From Rhodococcus rhodochrous (GTDB lineage: Bacteria; Actinomycetota; Actinomycetes; Mycobacteriales; Mycobacteriaceae), in NCBI RefSeq assembly GCF_900187265.1, contig NZ_LT906450.1, positions 4,021,444-4,085,443 of the forward strand: a DNA stretch of 64,000 nucleotides. The letters are read 5' to 3'. Made by a program: the position numbers and the translations under genes. The stretch's first letter is position 1. Each line of letters opens with the position of its first letter. Shown in pieces: positions 50,240-59,062 of the stretch. The notes under the pieces are model-generated. The model was not told the origin of the DNA and ran no database searches. It was given only the letters and a program-made list of their open reading frames with translations.

Positions 50240-51993
50240 TGAGCATCGGCAGTACCCTCGACAACCCGGGTGTCGGATTCACGGCGCCCGCCCCCTCGGT
50301 GAGGGTGTCCGCCACCGATCGCGTTCGTGCCGCACTGGGCCGCATCGACGAGGTGGACCGACCCGAGGTGTGGATCACGCTGCGCAGCGCCGACGACCTC
50401 CTCGCCGACGCCGCCGCCGTGGACGCGCGGGTCGCCGCCGGTGAGTCGCTTCCGCTCGCCGGTCTGGTCGTGGCGGTCAAGGACAACGTGGACGTCGCGG
50501 GAATCCCCACCACCGCGGCATGTCCCGAGTTCGCATACGTCCCGGACGAGACTGCCTCGGGTGTCGAGCGTCTGGTCGCCGCCGGTGCCGTCGTCCTGGG
50601 CAAGACCAATCTCGACCAGTTCGCGACCGGTCTCGTCGGCACCCGCAGCCCGTACGGGGCGGTGCGGTGCGCATGGGATCCCGAAAGGGTCTCGGGTGGT
50701 TCCAGTTCCGGTTCGGCGGCCGCGGTGGCGCTCGGCATCGCCGACATCGGGTTGGGCACCGACACGGCCGGTTCGGGACGCGTCCCCGCCGCGCTGCACG
50801 GAATCGTCGGCATCAAGGCCACTCTCGGGGTGATCCCGGCGCACGGTGTGGTCCCGGCCTGTGTCGACTACGACTGCCTCACGGTCTTCGCGACATCGCT
50901 CGAGTCGGCGGCGACCGCGGTCCGGATCATGGCCGGACCCGAACCCCGCGACCCGCGCAGCAGGGCCTGGCCCGCGGACGTGCGACTCGCCGCGCCGAAC
51001 ACTCTGCGCGTCGCGGTGCCGCGCGCCGAGGACCTCGAAGCGCTGTGCGAGCAGTACCGCGACGCCTTCACCCGCACGGTGGCCGCGGCGCGCGAGTCCG
51101 GCGTCGAGATCGCGGAGGTGGACGTCTCACCGCTGCTCGACGCGGCCCTGCTCCTGTACGACGGTGCCGTGGTGGCCCAGCGTTATGCGGCCGTCGGCGA
51201 GTTCCTGTCGACGGCACCGGAGGGAGCCGATCCCACCGTCGCCGCGATCGTCGCCGGGGCGAAGAAGCCCGCCGCCTACGAACTCGTCGAGGACCTCGAC
51301 ACCCTCACCCACGTGAAGGCGTTCGCGAGTGAACTGCTCGCCGGATTCGACGGGTTGCTGCTCCCGACGACGACGGAACACCCGACGATCGCCGCGGTGC
51401 AGGCCGATCCGATCGCGATCAATCGGCGGATGGGTACCTACACGAACTTCTGCAACCTGCTGGACATGGCGGCGGTGGCGGTGCCCGGTGTGCCCACGGC
51501 GGCCGGCGAGCCGTTCGGGGTCATGGTCGTGGTCCCGGCTTTCGGCGACCAGGTGGCGGTGGACGTCGCGGCGGCGCTGAACGGTGTGGACGCACCGCGC
51601 ATCGTCGAATCCGGTGTGGAACTGGCGGTCTTCGGAGCACACCTGCGCGGTCAGCCGCTGCACTTCCAGCTCGAGGAACTCGGGGCGCGCTTCGTCGAAG
51701 AGGTGCACACCTCCGACGCGTACCGTCTCACCGCACTGAACACGACGCCGCCGAAGCCGGGCCTGGTGCGTCACGCACCGGGCGAGGGCGCCGCGATCGT
51801 GGGCGAACTGTTCCGGCTGTCGGAGGCCGGTCTGGGCCGGTTCCTCGCCGCGCTGCCCGCCCCGATGACGTTGACGAGCGTCGAACTGGCGGACGGACGG
51901 TGGGTCGTCGGTTTCGGGTGCACGCAGGACGCAGCCGCCGACGCGGTGGACATCACCGGGTTCGGCGGCTGGAAGGCCTATCGGGCGTCCTGA
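50239..51993 (+). CDS. atzF: Allophanate hydrolase
   Basis: This 584-residue amidase-signature enzyme splits allophanate to ammonia and CO2, completing ATP-dependent urea breakdown. The catalytic Lys81 is in VAVKDNVD, the cis-Ser lies in GGSSSGSA (155-157) and the nucleophile is Ser179 in DTAGSG. The C-terminal domain of about 130 residues (FGAHLRGQPLHFQLEELGARF) is the AtzF-type extension needed for decarboxylation or assembly. The start codon overlaps the uca stop. Confidence 0.95.
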   Translation: MSIGSTLDNPGVGFTAPAPSVRVSATDRVRAALGRIDEVDRPEVWITLRSADDLLADAAAVDARVAAGESLPLAGLVVAVKDNVDVAGIPTTAACPEFAYVPDETASGVERLVAAGAVVLGKTNLDQFATGLVGTRSPYGAVRCAWDPERVSGGSSSGSAAAVALGIADIGLGTDTAGSGRVPAALHGIVGIKATLGVIPAHGVVPACVDYDCLTVFATSLESAATAVRIMAGPEPRDPRSRAWPADVRLAAPNTLRVAVPRAEDLEALCEQYRDAFTRTVAAARESGVEIAEVDVSPLLDAALLLYDGAVVAQRYAAVGEFLSTAPEGADPTVAAIVAGAKKPAAYELVEDLDTLTHVKAFASELLAGFDGLLLPTTTEHPTIAAVQADPIAINRRMGTYTNFCNLLDMAAVAVPGVPTAAGEPFGVMVVVPAFGDQVAVDVAAALNGVDAPRIVESGVELAVFGAHLRGQPLHFQLEELGARFVEEVHTSDAYRLTALNTTPPKPGLVRHAPGEGAAIVGELFRLSEAGLGRFLAALPAPMTLTSVELADGRWVVGFGCTQDAAADAVDITGFGGWKAYRAS

Positions 51994-52007
51994 CCCCGGG
52001 CTCCGGA

Positions 52008-52054
52008 GTGCAGTTCTCGTCGGCGATCTCGCGCATCGTCGACGAGAACTGCAC
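52008..52054. terminator. Bidirectional terminator
   Basis: Perfect 15-base arms GTGCAGTTCTCGTCG / CGACGAGAACTGCAC with a 17-base loop, between the convergent allophanate hydrolase and desaturase genes. Confidence 0.8.
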
Positions 52055-52066
52055 GCCGGATGACGG

Positions 52067-53503
52067 TCAGCGGGGCGGCGGATCGACCTTCACGCCGCCA
52101 CCGGCGTGTTCCGGTCCGGCGTCGGGATGATCGGCCGGCAGGCGGTCGCGGAACCGTGCGGCCTCGCTGGGGACGGGACCGCCGGTGGGATCCTGCGAAC
52201 GACGATACGGTCCGGGCTTGGGCCGGGCCTTGCCGCCGGGGAAGGCGAGCCGGGCGATGGTGCGGTGCACCATGTACCACTGCTTGCCCAGTCTGCCCGA
52301 GTTGTAGGGCAGTTCGTAGCGCTCGCAGATGTCCTTGACCTTCGGCGCGACTTCCGCGTAGCGGGTGCTCGGCATGTCGGGGAACAGGTGGTGCTCCACC
52401 TGGTAGCCGAGATTGCCGCTGAGGATGTGGAACAGCGGGGTGCCTTCGATGTTCGCGGCGCCGACGAGCTGTCGCACGTACCATCCTCCGCGCGACTCGT
52501 TCTCGACCTCCTTCTTGGAGAAGGTGTAGGTCTGGTCGGGGAAGTGCCCGCAGAAGATGATCGCGTGCGCCCACACGTTGCGGATGATGTTGGCCGTGAT
52601 GTCGGCGAGAACCGTCGCGAGGAAGGTCTTCTCGACGCCGGGCAGATACCGGTCGGCGAGATGGGCTGCGGTGCGGAACTTTCCGGCCCGGCCCTTACCC
52701 ATCGGCCCCGTGCTCATCGTCCGCAGTCGTCGACCCAGACGCGAGGTCTTCGGCTGGGGCAACCGGCCCTGCAGCGCGACCTGCGCGAGACCGAACAGCG
52801 CGGCGCTCACCAGCGGCCAGCCGACGTAGTCCTTGACGAACTGCGCGCGGGCCTTGCCGAAGATGCCCTTCAGCTCCTCGATCACCTGCGCGGTGGACTT
52901 CTCGCCGGCCCACAATGCCTCGAGGTCGAGGTCGTGCAGCGCCACACCCCATTCGAAGAGCACGGTGAGCAGCGCGTTGTAGAGCGGTTGCGCCAGGTAG
53001 ACGGGGTGCCACTTCTGGTGCGGGTCGATCCGCATGATCTCGTAGCCGAGATCCTTGTCGAGACCGCGGATGTTCGTGAACGTGTGGTGGATGTAGTTGT
53101 GCGAGTGTTTCCACGCCTCCGCGGTGGAGGCGGTGTCCCAGTCCCACACCGACGAGTGGATGTCCGGATCGTTCATCCAGTCCCACTGGCCGTGCATGAC
53201 GTTGTGGCCGATCTCCATGTTCTCGAGGATCTTCGCCACTCCGAGACAGGCGGTCCCTGCCACCCATGCGGGCTTGTACGACGACGCGAAGAGCAGTACC
53301 CGCCCCGCGACGACCAGCTGACGCTGCGCGGCGATGACGTTCTTGATGTACTGCCGATCCTTGTCGCCGAGACTCGAGTACACCTCGTCGTGGATGGCGT
53401 CGAATTCCTTGGCGATCTGCTCGAGATCGTCGTCGCTCAGATGCGCGAGCGGGCTCTGTGGCTCCCGCGTCCCGGTGTCGGTCCTGTCGATGCTTATCGT
53501 CAC
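52067..53503 (-). CDS. desA3: DesA3-type acyl-CoA desaturase
   Basis: This 478-residue membrane di-iron desaturase has the His boxes HNVMH (100-104), HSHNYIHH (133-140) and QVEHH (about 370), with hydrophobic segments between. It resembles Rv3229c, the stearoyl-CoA delta-9 desaturase that supplies oleate. A polar C-terminal tail of about 60 residues is rich in Pro and Asp. It follows the ferredoxin-type reductase gene by 28 bases; the two form the electron-transfer pair. Confidence 0.92.
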   Translation of the reverse strand: MTISIDRTDTGTREPQSPLAHLSDDDLEQIAKEFDAIHDEVYSSLGDKDRQYIKNVIAAQRQLVVAGRVLLFASSYKPAWVAGTACLGVAKILENMEIGHNVMHGQWDWMNDPDIHSSVWDWDTASTAEAWKHSHNYIHHTFTNIRGLDKDLGYEIMRIDPHQKWHPVYLAQPLYNALLTVLFEWGVALHDLDLEALWAGEKSTAQVIEELKGIFGKARAQFVKDYVGWPLVSAALFGLAQVALQGRLPQPKTSRLGRRLRTMSTGPMGKGRAGKFRTAAHLADRYLPGVEKTFLATVLADITANIIRNVWAHAIIFCGHFPDQTYTFSKKEVENESRGGWYVRQLVGAANIEGTPLFHILSGNLGYQVEHHLFPDMPSTRYAEVAPKVKDICERYELPYNSGRLGKQWYMVHRTIARLAFPGGKARPKPGPYRRSQDPTGGPVPSEAARFRDRLPADHPDAGPEHAGGGVKVDPPPR

Positions 53504-53531
53504 GACGCCCCCTGCTTCGAAGCCGGTTGCT

Positions 53532-54629
53532 TCACAGTTCTATTTCGATGTCGCCCTCCGCGGTGTGGATGCAGGTACGCACCGCAGCCCCGGTGGGCTC
53601 GCTCACCTCGTCGGTCCGAAGGTCCCGGAGTTGCCCGGATTTCAGCGTTCCGACGCACGTGTGGCAGATGCCGATACGGCAGCCGTACGGCAACTTCAGG
53701 CCGGCGTTCTCGCCTGCGGCCAGGATGGGTGTTCCCCCGTCGCACTCCACCTCTTTCTCGCTGTCGAGGAAGTGGATGGTGCCGCCCTCGCCGCTCCCGG
53801 CATTCCCACCGATGATCGGCTGGAAACGTTCGAGGTGGAATCTTTCGGGATCGCCGTGCTCGTCCCAGTGTTCTTCGAGGGCGTCGAGCAGGTCGCGCGG
53901 GCCCGAGCAGAAGGTGTCGCGCTCGCGCCAGTCGGGGCACAGATCGTCGAGGTCGTCGGGGGTGATGCGGCCGCGGTCGCCGCTGAGCCACAGCTCGAGA
54001 CGCATTCCGGGATGACGTTCGTCGAGGTCGCGCAGGGTCGAGCCGAAGATCACCTCGTCCTCGGTGTGAGCCGAGTGCACGACGACGACGTCGTCGAGGC
54101 GGTCGCGGTGGCTGAGGCTGCGCAGCATGCTCATGATCGGTGTGATCCCGCTGCCCGCGCTGATGAACAGCATCTTCGCGGGCAGCGGGTCGGGCAGGGT
54201 GAACACGCCCTCGACCTCACCGAGCCGGACGATGTCGCCGGGCTGGAGTTTGCGGACCAGGTACGGCGAGACCACGCCGTTCTCGACGAGCTTGGGTGTG
54301 ACGCTGATGAGCCCGTCGACCGGATCGGGGTCGGAGGTGAGCGAGTACGCCCGCCAGTGGTAGACCCCGTCGATGATCACCCCGAGCCGCACGTACTGGC
54401 CCGGCTCGTGACCGCGCCACTCGTAGGCCGGGCGGATGAGTACCGATGCGGCGTCGCCGCCCTCGGGGACGACCCGTTCCACACGGCCGCGCAGTTCGCG
54501 GGTCGTCCAGAGCGGGTTGATCATTTCGAGATAGTCGTCGGGCCGCAGAGGTGTGAACAGGTGCCGCACCGTGCGCAGCAACCATCTCCGAACTGGGTGC
54601 ACGTGTGGGCGAGCGCCGCGTTCCGCCAT
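53532..54629 (-). CDS. Ferredoxin/FAD reductase partner of the desaturase
   Basis: The 365-residue protein has an FAD-binding motif (HWRAYSLTSDP), a nucleotide-binding region (MLFISAGSGITPIMSMLRSL) and a C-terminal plant-type [2Fe-2S] domain (CRIGICHTC and a later C). This is the Rv3230c layout, which passes electrons from NADPH to DesA3. It is the upstream gene of the desaturase operon. Its N-terminal approximately 40 residues are basic and amphipathic, possibly membrane-associating. Confidence 0.92.
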   Translation of the reverse strand: MAERGARPHVHPVRRWLLRTVRHLFTPLRPDDYLEMINPLWTTRELRGRVERVVPEGGDAASVLIRPAYEWRGHEPGQYVRLGVIIDGVYHWRAYSLTSDPDPVDGLISVTPKLVENGVVSPYLVRKLQPGDIVRLGEVEGVFTLPDPLPAKMLFISAGSGITPIMSMLRSLSHRDRLDDVVVVHSAHTEDEVIFGSTLRDLDERHPGMRLELWLSGDRGRITPDDLDDLCPDWRERDTFCSGPRDLLDALEEHWDEHGDPERFHLERFQPIIGGNAGSGEGGTIHFLDSEKEVECDGGTPILAAGENAGLKLPYGCRIGICHTCVGTLKSGQLRDLRTDEVSEPTGAAVRTCIHTAEGDIEIEL

Positions 54630-54697
54630 GACGCGACACTACGCGGGCATACACGCCGCACGTGCGAATTCCTTGCCGATGTGGGATCGGTGACAGC

Positions 54698-55030
54698 TCA
54701 GCGCAGGATCGTCAGCTGCACCACGGAATCGGCGTTCGCGACGAGGCGGTGCACGATGCCGGCGTCGACGTGGACGGCGGTGCCCGGCACGAGCGACACG
54801 GTCTCGTCGGCGGTGCTGAACGAGATGTCCCCGGTGACGGTCTGCACGAGAATCGGAGCGCCGGCCTTGTGGTCGTCCATCGTCTGCCCGGCGGTGAAGG
54901 ACAGCCGCACGACGGTGGCGCCGGTGACCGCCGCGAGCTTCTCGATGCGCGGCCCGCTCCCCTCACCCGCGTTGAGCTCCGCGAGACCCTCGATACGGGT
55001 GAGCCTGCCCTCGACCTGCTGTGTACTCAT
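54698..55030 (-). CDS. Small cupin protein
   Basis: The 110-residue single-cupin protein has TMDDHKAGAPILVQTVTGDISFS and PGTAVHVDAGIVHRLVA. It has His residues at the usual metal positions but no Glu in the first motif. The ATG overlaps the methyltransferase stop by one base (TGATG). It probably acts with the methyltransferase and the divergent regulator. A domain of this size may be a sensor or a small dioxygenase; activity is unknown. Confidence 0.75.
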   Translation of the reverse strand: MSTQQVEGRLTRIEGLAELNAGEGSGPRIEKLAAVTGATVVRLSFTAGQTMDDHKAGAPILVQTVTGDISFSTADETVSLVPGTAVHVDAGIVHRLVANADSVVQLTILR

Positions 55031-55842
55031 CACGCTTCCTTCTTCGTGGCGACGATCTCGATCGCGACCAGATGCTTCTTGTACTTCGTGAACGTCGACC
55101 GCATCTGGAGCACCCGGCTGCGGGCGTCGGAGTCGCGGAGGACGTTGCGGACGAACTTCAGGGTGCCGGGCAGGCCCTCGTCGGCGAGGATGCGCCTGGG
55201 TTCGAGCAGCGCCATGGGCGCGAAGCCGACCTTCTCGACCTCGAATCCGTTCTCCTCGAACAGGGTCCGCCATTCCTCCGCGGTGAGCGGGCGGGCGTTG
55301 ACCTTGATCGAGCGCGCGAGCGACTTGCGGATCTCGGTCTTGACCTCGTCGTCGACCTCGTCGGGTTCTATCGCGAGTTCGTGGATGGCGTACCGGCCGC
55401 CGGCGCGGAGCACCCGGCGGGCCTCCTGCACGATCTCCGCCTTGTGCCTGTCGGTCTGCATGGTGAGCATCGCCTCGCCGACCACGACGTCGGCGACCTC
55501 GTCGTCGAGTCCGGTCTTCGACGCCTCGCCGCTGACCACCCTGCCGCCACCGGCGATGGCCTTGCGCGTCAGTTCGGCTGCCGTCTCGTCGGATTCGACG
55601 CCGGTGTAGCTGCCGGGCGAGTACGCGAGGATCTCCTGTGCCGTCCGGCCGAGGCCGGGCGCGAACTCGACGACGTCCGCGCCGCGCAACCGCGCGTCGG
55701 CGAGCACGCGTGCCGTCAGTTCCTTGCCGCCGGGCCGCAGCACACGCTTGCCCAGGCGGGCGAGCAGCCAGTGCCCCGGCAGGTGGGCGGTGTCCCTACC
55801 CGCAAGGGGCAGAGCGTCTTCCGATGCGCGCTCATTCGTCAT
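55030..55842 (-). CDS. SAM-dependent methyltransferase
   Basis: The 270-residue class I methyltransferase has motif I as VVEFAPGLGRTAQEIL, motif II-like VVVGEAMLTMQ and the post-motif RRVLRAGGRYAIHELAIEP. Start ATG 55842 was chosen by family length; a longer frame runs to 55986 but covers the iron-box-like palindrome. It is coupled to the cupin. Divergence from a Cys-containing regulator suggests metal- or redox-dependent expression. Substrate is unknown. Confidence 0.8.
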   Translation of the reverse strand: MTNERASEDALPLAGRDTAHLPGHWLLARLGKRVLRPGGKELTARVLADARLRGADVVEFAPGLGRTAQEILAYSPGSYTGVESDETAAELTRKAIAGGGRVVSGEASKTGLDDEVADVVVGEAMLTMQTDRHKAEIVQEARRVLRAGGRYAIHELAIEPDEVDDEVKTEIRKSLARSIKVNARPLTAEEWRTLFEENGFEVEKVGFAPMALLEPRRILADEGLPGTLKFVRNVLRDSDARSRVLQMRSTFTKYKKHLVAIEIVATKKEA

Positions 55843-55971
55843 GTTCTGCACTCTTTCTCGCGAGGCCAAGGGTAGCCACAGTTCCGAGGCCTTCCGGACC
55901 GGTCGTAACGTGGACGGTGAGCCGGTCGTCGCCTCCATGACGCCGACTATAGAGGATTTTCTTCCTTTTAA

Positions 55972-55990
55972 TAAGGTGACCCTCACCTAA
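55972..55990. promoter_or_regulatory. Iron-box-like palindrome (DtxR/IdeR type)
   Basis: Read on the minus strand, TTAGGTGAGGGTCACCTTA resembles the IdeR/DtxR box TTAGGTTAGGCTAACCTAA at most positions and is itself almost perfectly palindromic. It lies between the divergent methyltransferase and regulator genes. Confidence 0.55.
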
Positions 55991-56021
55991 GGGGCACCCC
56001 GGGCGCGACGGGAGAGCGGAC

Positions 56022-56699
56022 TTGGCACGGCGGGTGAAGCAACGCGAGCGGATTCTCGGACTGCTGCGGGAGTCCTCGGGCCCGGTCGACGCCCATCACC
56101 TCGCCGCCGCGCTCGCCCTGCACGTCACGACCGTCCGCTTCCATCTCGCGGGCCTCGAGGACGAAGGTCTCGTGCGTACACAGCAGCTTCCGGCCGAGCG
56201 GGTCGGGCGCCCGCGCCTCGGCTACGTCGCGGTGAAGGAACCGTCCTACACCGATCTCGTCGCGCTGCTCGCCGCGCGGCTCGGGGGCACCCCCACCGAG
56301 CGCGAGGACAAGGCGTTCGAGGTGGGCTCGGACTGGGCGGGCATGCTCGCCCTCGCACCCGCACCGACCGTCGACGCCGGCACGCTCGTCATCGACGCCC
56401 TGCAGCAGTTGGGTTTCGAGACACAGACCGCGACGAACGCCTTCGGCACCCACAGCCTCACGTTGTGCACGTGCCCGCTCGCGGAGATCGCCCGCACGAA
56501 TCCCGAAGTGGTGCGCGGCATCCAGCGCGGATTGATCCAGCGCGTCCTCGACGACCACGCCGACCTGCTGCGCAGCCGCTACGCCGTCGACGTCCGGCCC
56601 GACCCGCAGGACGGCAACTGTCTCGTGCAGCTGGTGCTGCGCCCGGAGAAGGGCGGAACGACGTCAGCCCGCGACGACGGTCGAGTCGTCACGGGCTGA
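56022..56699 (+). CDS. Winged-helix regulator with a Cys cluster (SufR/ArsR-like)
   Basis: The 225-residue protein starts at TTG 56022, with GGAGAG upstream. It has a DeoR/MarR-like winged helix (residues 10-70; VDAHHLAAALALHVTTVRFHLAGLEDEGLV). A C-terminal sensor carries Cys149-x-Cys151 (LTLCTCPLAEIARTNPEVV) and Cys200. The CxC...C set and the LAEIAR...V string resemble the Fe-S regulator SufR and its relatives. It is divergent from the methyltransferase-cupin pair and probably controls it by iron or cluster status. Confidence 0.78.
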   Translation: MARRVKQRERILGLLRESSGPVDAHHLAAALALHVTTVRFHLAGLEDEGLVRTQQLPAERVGRPRLGYVAVKEPSYTDLVALLAARLGGTPTEREDKAFEVGSDWAGMLALAPAPTVDAGTLVIDALQQLGFETQTATNAFGTHSLTLCTCPLAEIARTNPEVVRGIQRGLIQRVLDDHADLLRSRYAVDVRPDPQDGNCLVQLVLRPEKGGTTSARDDGRVVTG

Positions 56700-56746
56700 G
56701 CCGGTACATCCGAGCGGGGATCCGCCCACACGGAAGAAGGGTGAAC

Positions 56747-56769
56747 GCGGGGCCTCGGGTCGGCCCCGC
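56747..56769. terminator. Hairpin between convergent genes
   Basis: Arms GCGGGGCC / GGCCCCGC with a seven-base loop, just outside the lipoamide dehydrogenase stop. Confidence 0.65.
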
Positions 56770-56773
56770 ATCC

Positions 56774-58177
56774 TCAGAAGTTGATCATGTGTCCCGCGAG
56801 ACCGTGGATGGCCTCCTGCAGCGCCTCGCTGAGCGTCGGGTGCGTGTGGACGTTGCGCGCGAGCTCGTTGACCGTGAGGTCCCACTTCTGGGCCAGGGTC
56901 AGCTCGGGCAGCAGCTCCGAGACGTCGGGGCCGATGAGGTGACCGCCGATGAGCTCACCGTGGGTCTTGTCGGCGATGAGCTTGACGAAGCCGTTGGGAT
57001 CACCCAGACCGTGTGCCTTGCCGTTGGCGGTGAACGGGAAGGTCGCGACCTTCACGTCGTAGCCCTCGGCCTTCGCCTGCTCCTCGGTGAGACCGAAGGA
57101 GGCGACCTGCGGCTGGCAGAAGGTCGCGCGCGGCATCATGCGGTAGTCGCCGAGCTCGAGGGTCTCGGCACCGCCGATGGTCTCGGCCGCGACCACGGCC
57201 TGTGCCTCCGCGACGTGCGCGAGCTGCAGCTTCGCGGTGACGTCGCCGATGGCGTAGATGCCCTTGACGTTGGTGCGCATGCGCTCGTCGATCGCGATGG
57301 CACCGCGGTCGGTGAGCTCGACGCCGGTGTTCTCGAGGCCGTAGCCCTCGACGCGCGGCGCGAAGCCGACCGACTGCAGCACCTTGTCGACCGTGACGGT
57401 CTCGACGTTGCCGGACTTGTTGTCCTTGATCTCGACGGTCACCTTCGAGCCGTCGTCCGAGATCTTCTGCACGGCGGCACCGGTCTTGATGGTGATGCCG
57501 AGCTTCTTGTACGCCTTGGCGATCTCCTTGGAGACGTCGGCGTCCTCGTTGGGCAGTGCGCGGTCGAGGAACTCGACGATGGTGACGTCGACCCCGTAGT
57601 TCTTCAGGACGTAGCCGAACTCCATGCCGATGGCGCCGGCACCGACGATGACGATGGACTCGGGGAGGTCGCGGGTGAGGATCTGCTCCTCGTAGGTGAC
57701 GACATTGTCGCTGAGCTCGGTGCCCGGCAGCAGCTTCGTGACGGAACCGGTCGCGATGATGACGTTGTCGAAGGTCACCTGTTCGGTGCCGCCCTTGGTG
57801 AGGGCCACCTCGATGGTCTTGGCGTCGACGAACGAGCCCTTACCGTCGTATTCGGTGATCTTGTTCTTCTTCATGAGGAAGTGCACGCCCTTGGTGCGCC
57901 CGTCCGCGACCTTGCGGCTGCGGTCGTAGGCGGCACCGAAGTCGAAGGACACGTCTCCCGAGATGCCGAAGGTCTTGGCCTCTTTGTTGAAGAGATGTGC
58001 CAGCTCGGCGTTGCGGAGAAGTGCCTTCGAGGGGATGCAGCCGACGTTCAGGCAGACACCACCCCAGTACTTCTGCTCGATGATGGCGGTGCTCAGTCCC
58101 AGCTGTGCCGCGCGGATAGCAGCGACGTACCCACCGGGACCGGCTCCGAGGACAACGACGTCATAGTGTGAGGTCAC
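56774..58177 (-). CDS. lpdA: Dihydrolipoamide dehydrogenase
   Basis: The 467-residue flavoprotein disulfide reductase has the FAD motif [18 protein letters not shown], redox pair [19 protein letters not shown] motif [17 protein letters not shown], and the C-terminal [12 protein letters not shown] with catalytic His-Glu. It is the E3 of pyruvate and branched-chain dehydrogenases and, in mycobacteria, of peroxynitrite reductase (Rv0462 type). The GTG start has a TACCCT eight bases upstream of it, so it may be leaderless. Confidence 0.96.
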   Translation of the reverse strand: MTSHYDVVVLGAGPGGYVAAIRAAQLGLSTAIIEQKYWGGVCLNVGCIPSKALLRNAELAHLFNKEAKTFGISGDVSFDFGAAYDRSRKVADGRTKGVHFLMKKNKITEYDGKGSFVDAKTIEVALTKGGTEQVTFDNVIIATGSVTKLLPGTELSDNVVTYEEQILTRDLPESIVIVGAGAIGMEFGYVLKNYGVDVTIVEFLDRALPNEDADVSKEIAKAYKKLGITIKTGAAVQKISDDGSKVTVEIKDNKSGNVETVTVDKVLQSVGFAPRVEGYGLENTGVELTDRGAIAIDERMRTNVKGIYAIGDVTAKLQLAHVAEAQAVVAAETIGGAETLELGDYRMMPRATFCQPQVASFGLTEEQAKAEGYDVKVATFPFTANGKAHGLGDPNGFVKLIADKTHGELIGGHLIGPDVSELLPELTLAQKWDLTVNELARNVHTHPTLSEALQEAIHGLAGHMINF

Positions 58178-58240
58178 GGATATACAGGGTAGTCCCGCCC
58201 GATTCCGGTGTCTGCCGATGGTCCGGTTACCGGCCGGTAG

Positions 58241-59062
58241 CTACCGGATCCGGTGATCGGCCGTGTATCGGCGCACCGCGAGCGGGACCGTCACGACGAG
58301 CAGCACGACGCACCAGCCGAACGCCGACCACACCGGATGGTGCAGCGGCCACGCCACATCCGCGGGTACCGGCGCGGACGCCGAGAGCAGCTCACGCAGC
58401 GCACCCACGACGGCACTGACGGGATTCCACTCCGCGATCTGCCGGACCACCACCGGCATCGTGTCGGTGGGCACGAAGATGTTCGAGAACATGATCGCGC
58501 CGAAGATCATCGGTGCGCACTGCTGCAGGACCTGCTCGTCCCGGATCGAGACGCCGAGCCACACACCCACCCACGAGAGGGCGAACCGGAACAACAGCAG
58601 CACCAGCACGGCGAGGGCGATCTCCCCGGCGTCCGCCTCGATCCGCCAGCCGACAAGATATCCGATGCCGACCATCGGCGCCAGCGTGACCGCACACGTC
58701 AGGGTCTCGGCGAAGACAAGGCCGGCGGGTGCGGCCACCGGGGAGGTGGGCAGGGTCCGGAAGCGATCCGACAGTCCGCTGCGCATGTCGGCGTTGGCGG
58801 TGGCGGCGGTGGTCGCGAGGCCCATGGCCGCCACGAGGACGAGTACGCCCGGCATCAGATACGCGCGGTAGGTGGCGCCCTCGCCACCGGACAGGGCGCC
58901 GGCGAAGACGAATCCGAAGAGCAGCATCATGCCCAACGGTGCGGTGAGGGTGACGAACAGCAGGGCCGGCGAATGCCGGTAGGTCAGCAGGACGCGGTGC
59001 AGCAACGTCCGGGTGCCGGTGAGGGCAGAACTGCCGTGGCCGGACTCGTGGATGGTGGTCAT
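58241..59062 (-). CDS. ABC-2 type exporter permease
   Basis: The 273-residue protein has six membrane segments and the ABC-2 signature block (MIFGAIMFSNIFVPTDTMPVVVRQIAEWNPVSAVV) near the end. It is of DrrB type. Its ATG overlaps the ATPase stop by four bases. With the ATPase it should export a drug or lipid; the substrate is unknown. Confidence 0.88.
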   Translation of the reverse strand: MTTIHESGHGSSALTGTRTLLHRVLLTYRHSPALLFVTLTAPLGMMLLFGFVFAGALSGGEGATYRAYLMPGVLVLVAAMGLATTAATANADMRSGLSDRFRTLPTSPVAAPAGLVFAETLTCAVTLAPMVGIGYLVGWRIEADAGEIALAVLVLLLFRFALSWVGVWLGVSIRDEQVLQQCAPMIFGAIMFSNIFVPTDTMPVVVRQIAEWNPVSAVVGALRELLSASAPVPADVAWPLHHPVWSAFGWCVVLLVVTVPLAVRRYTADHRIR

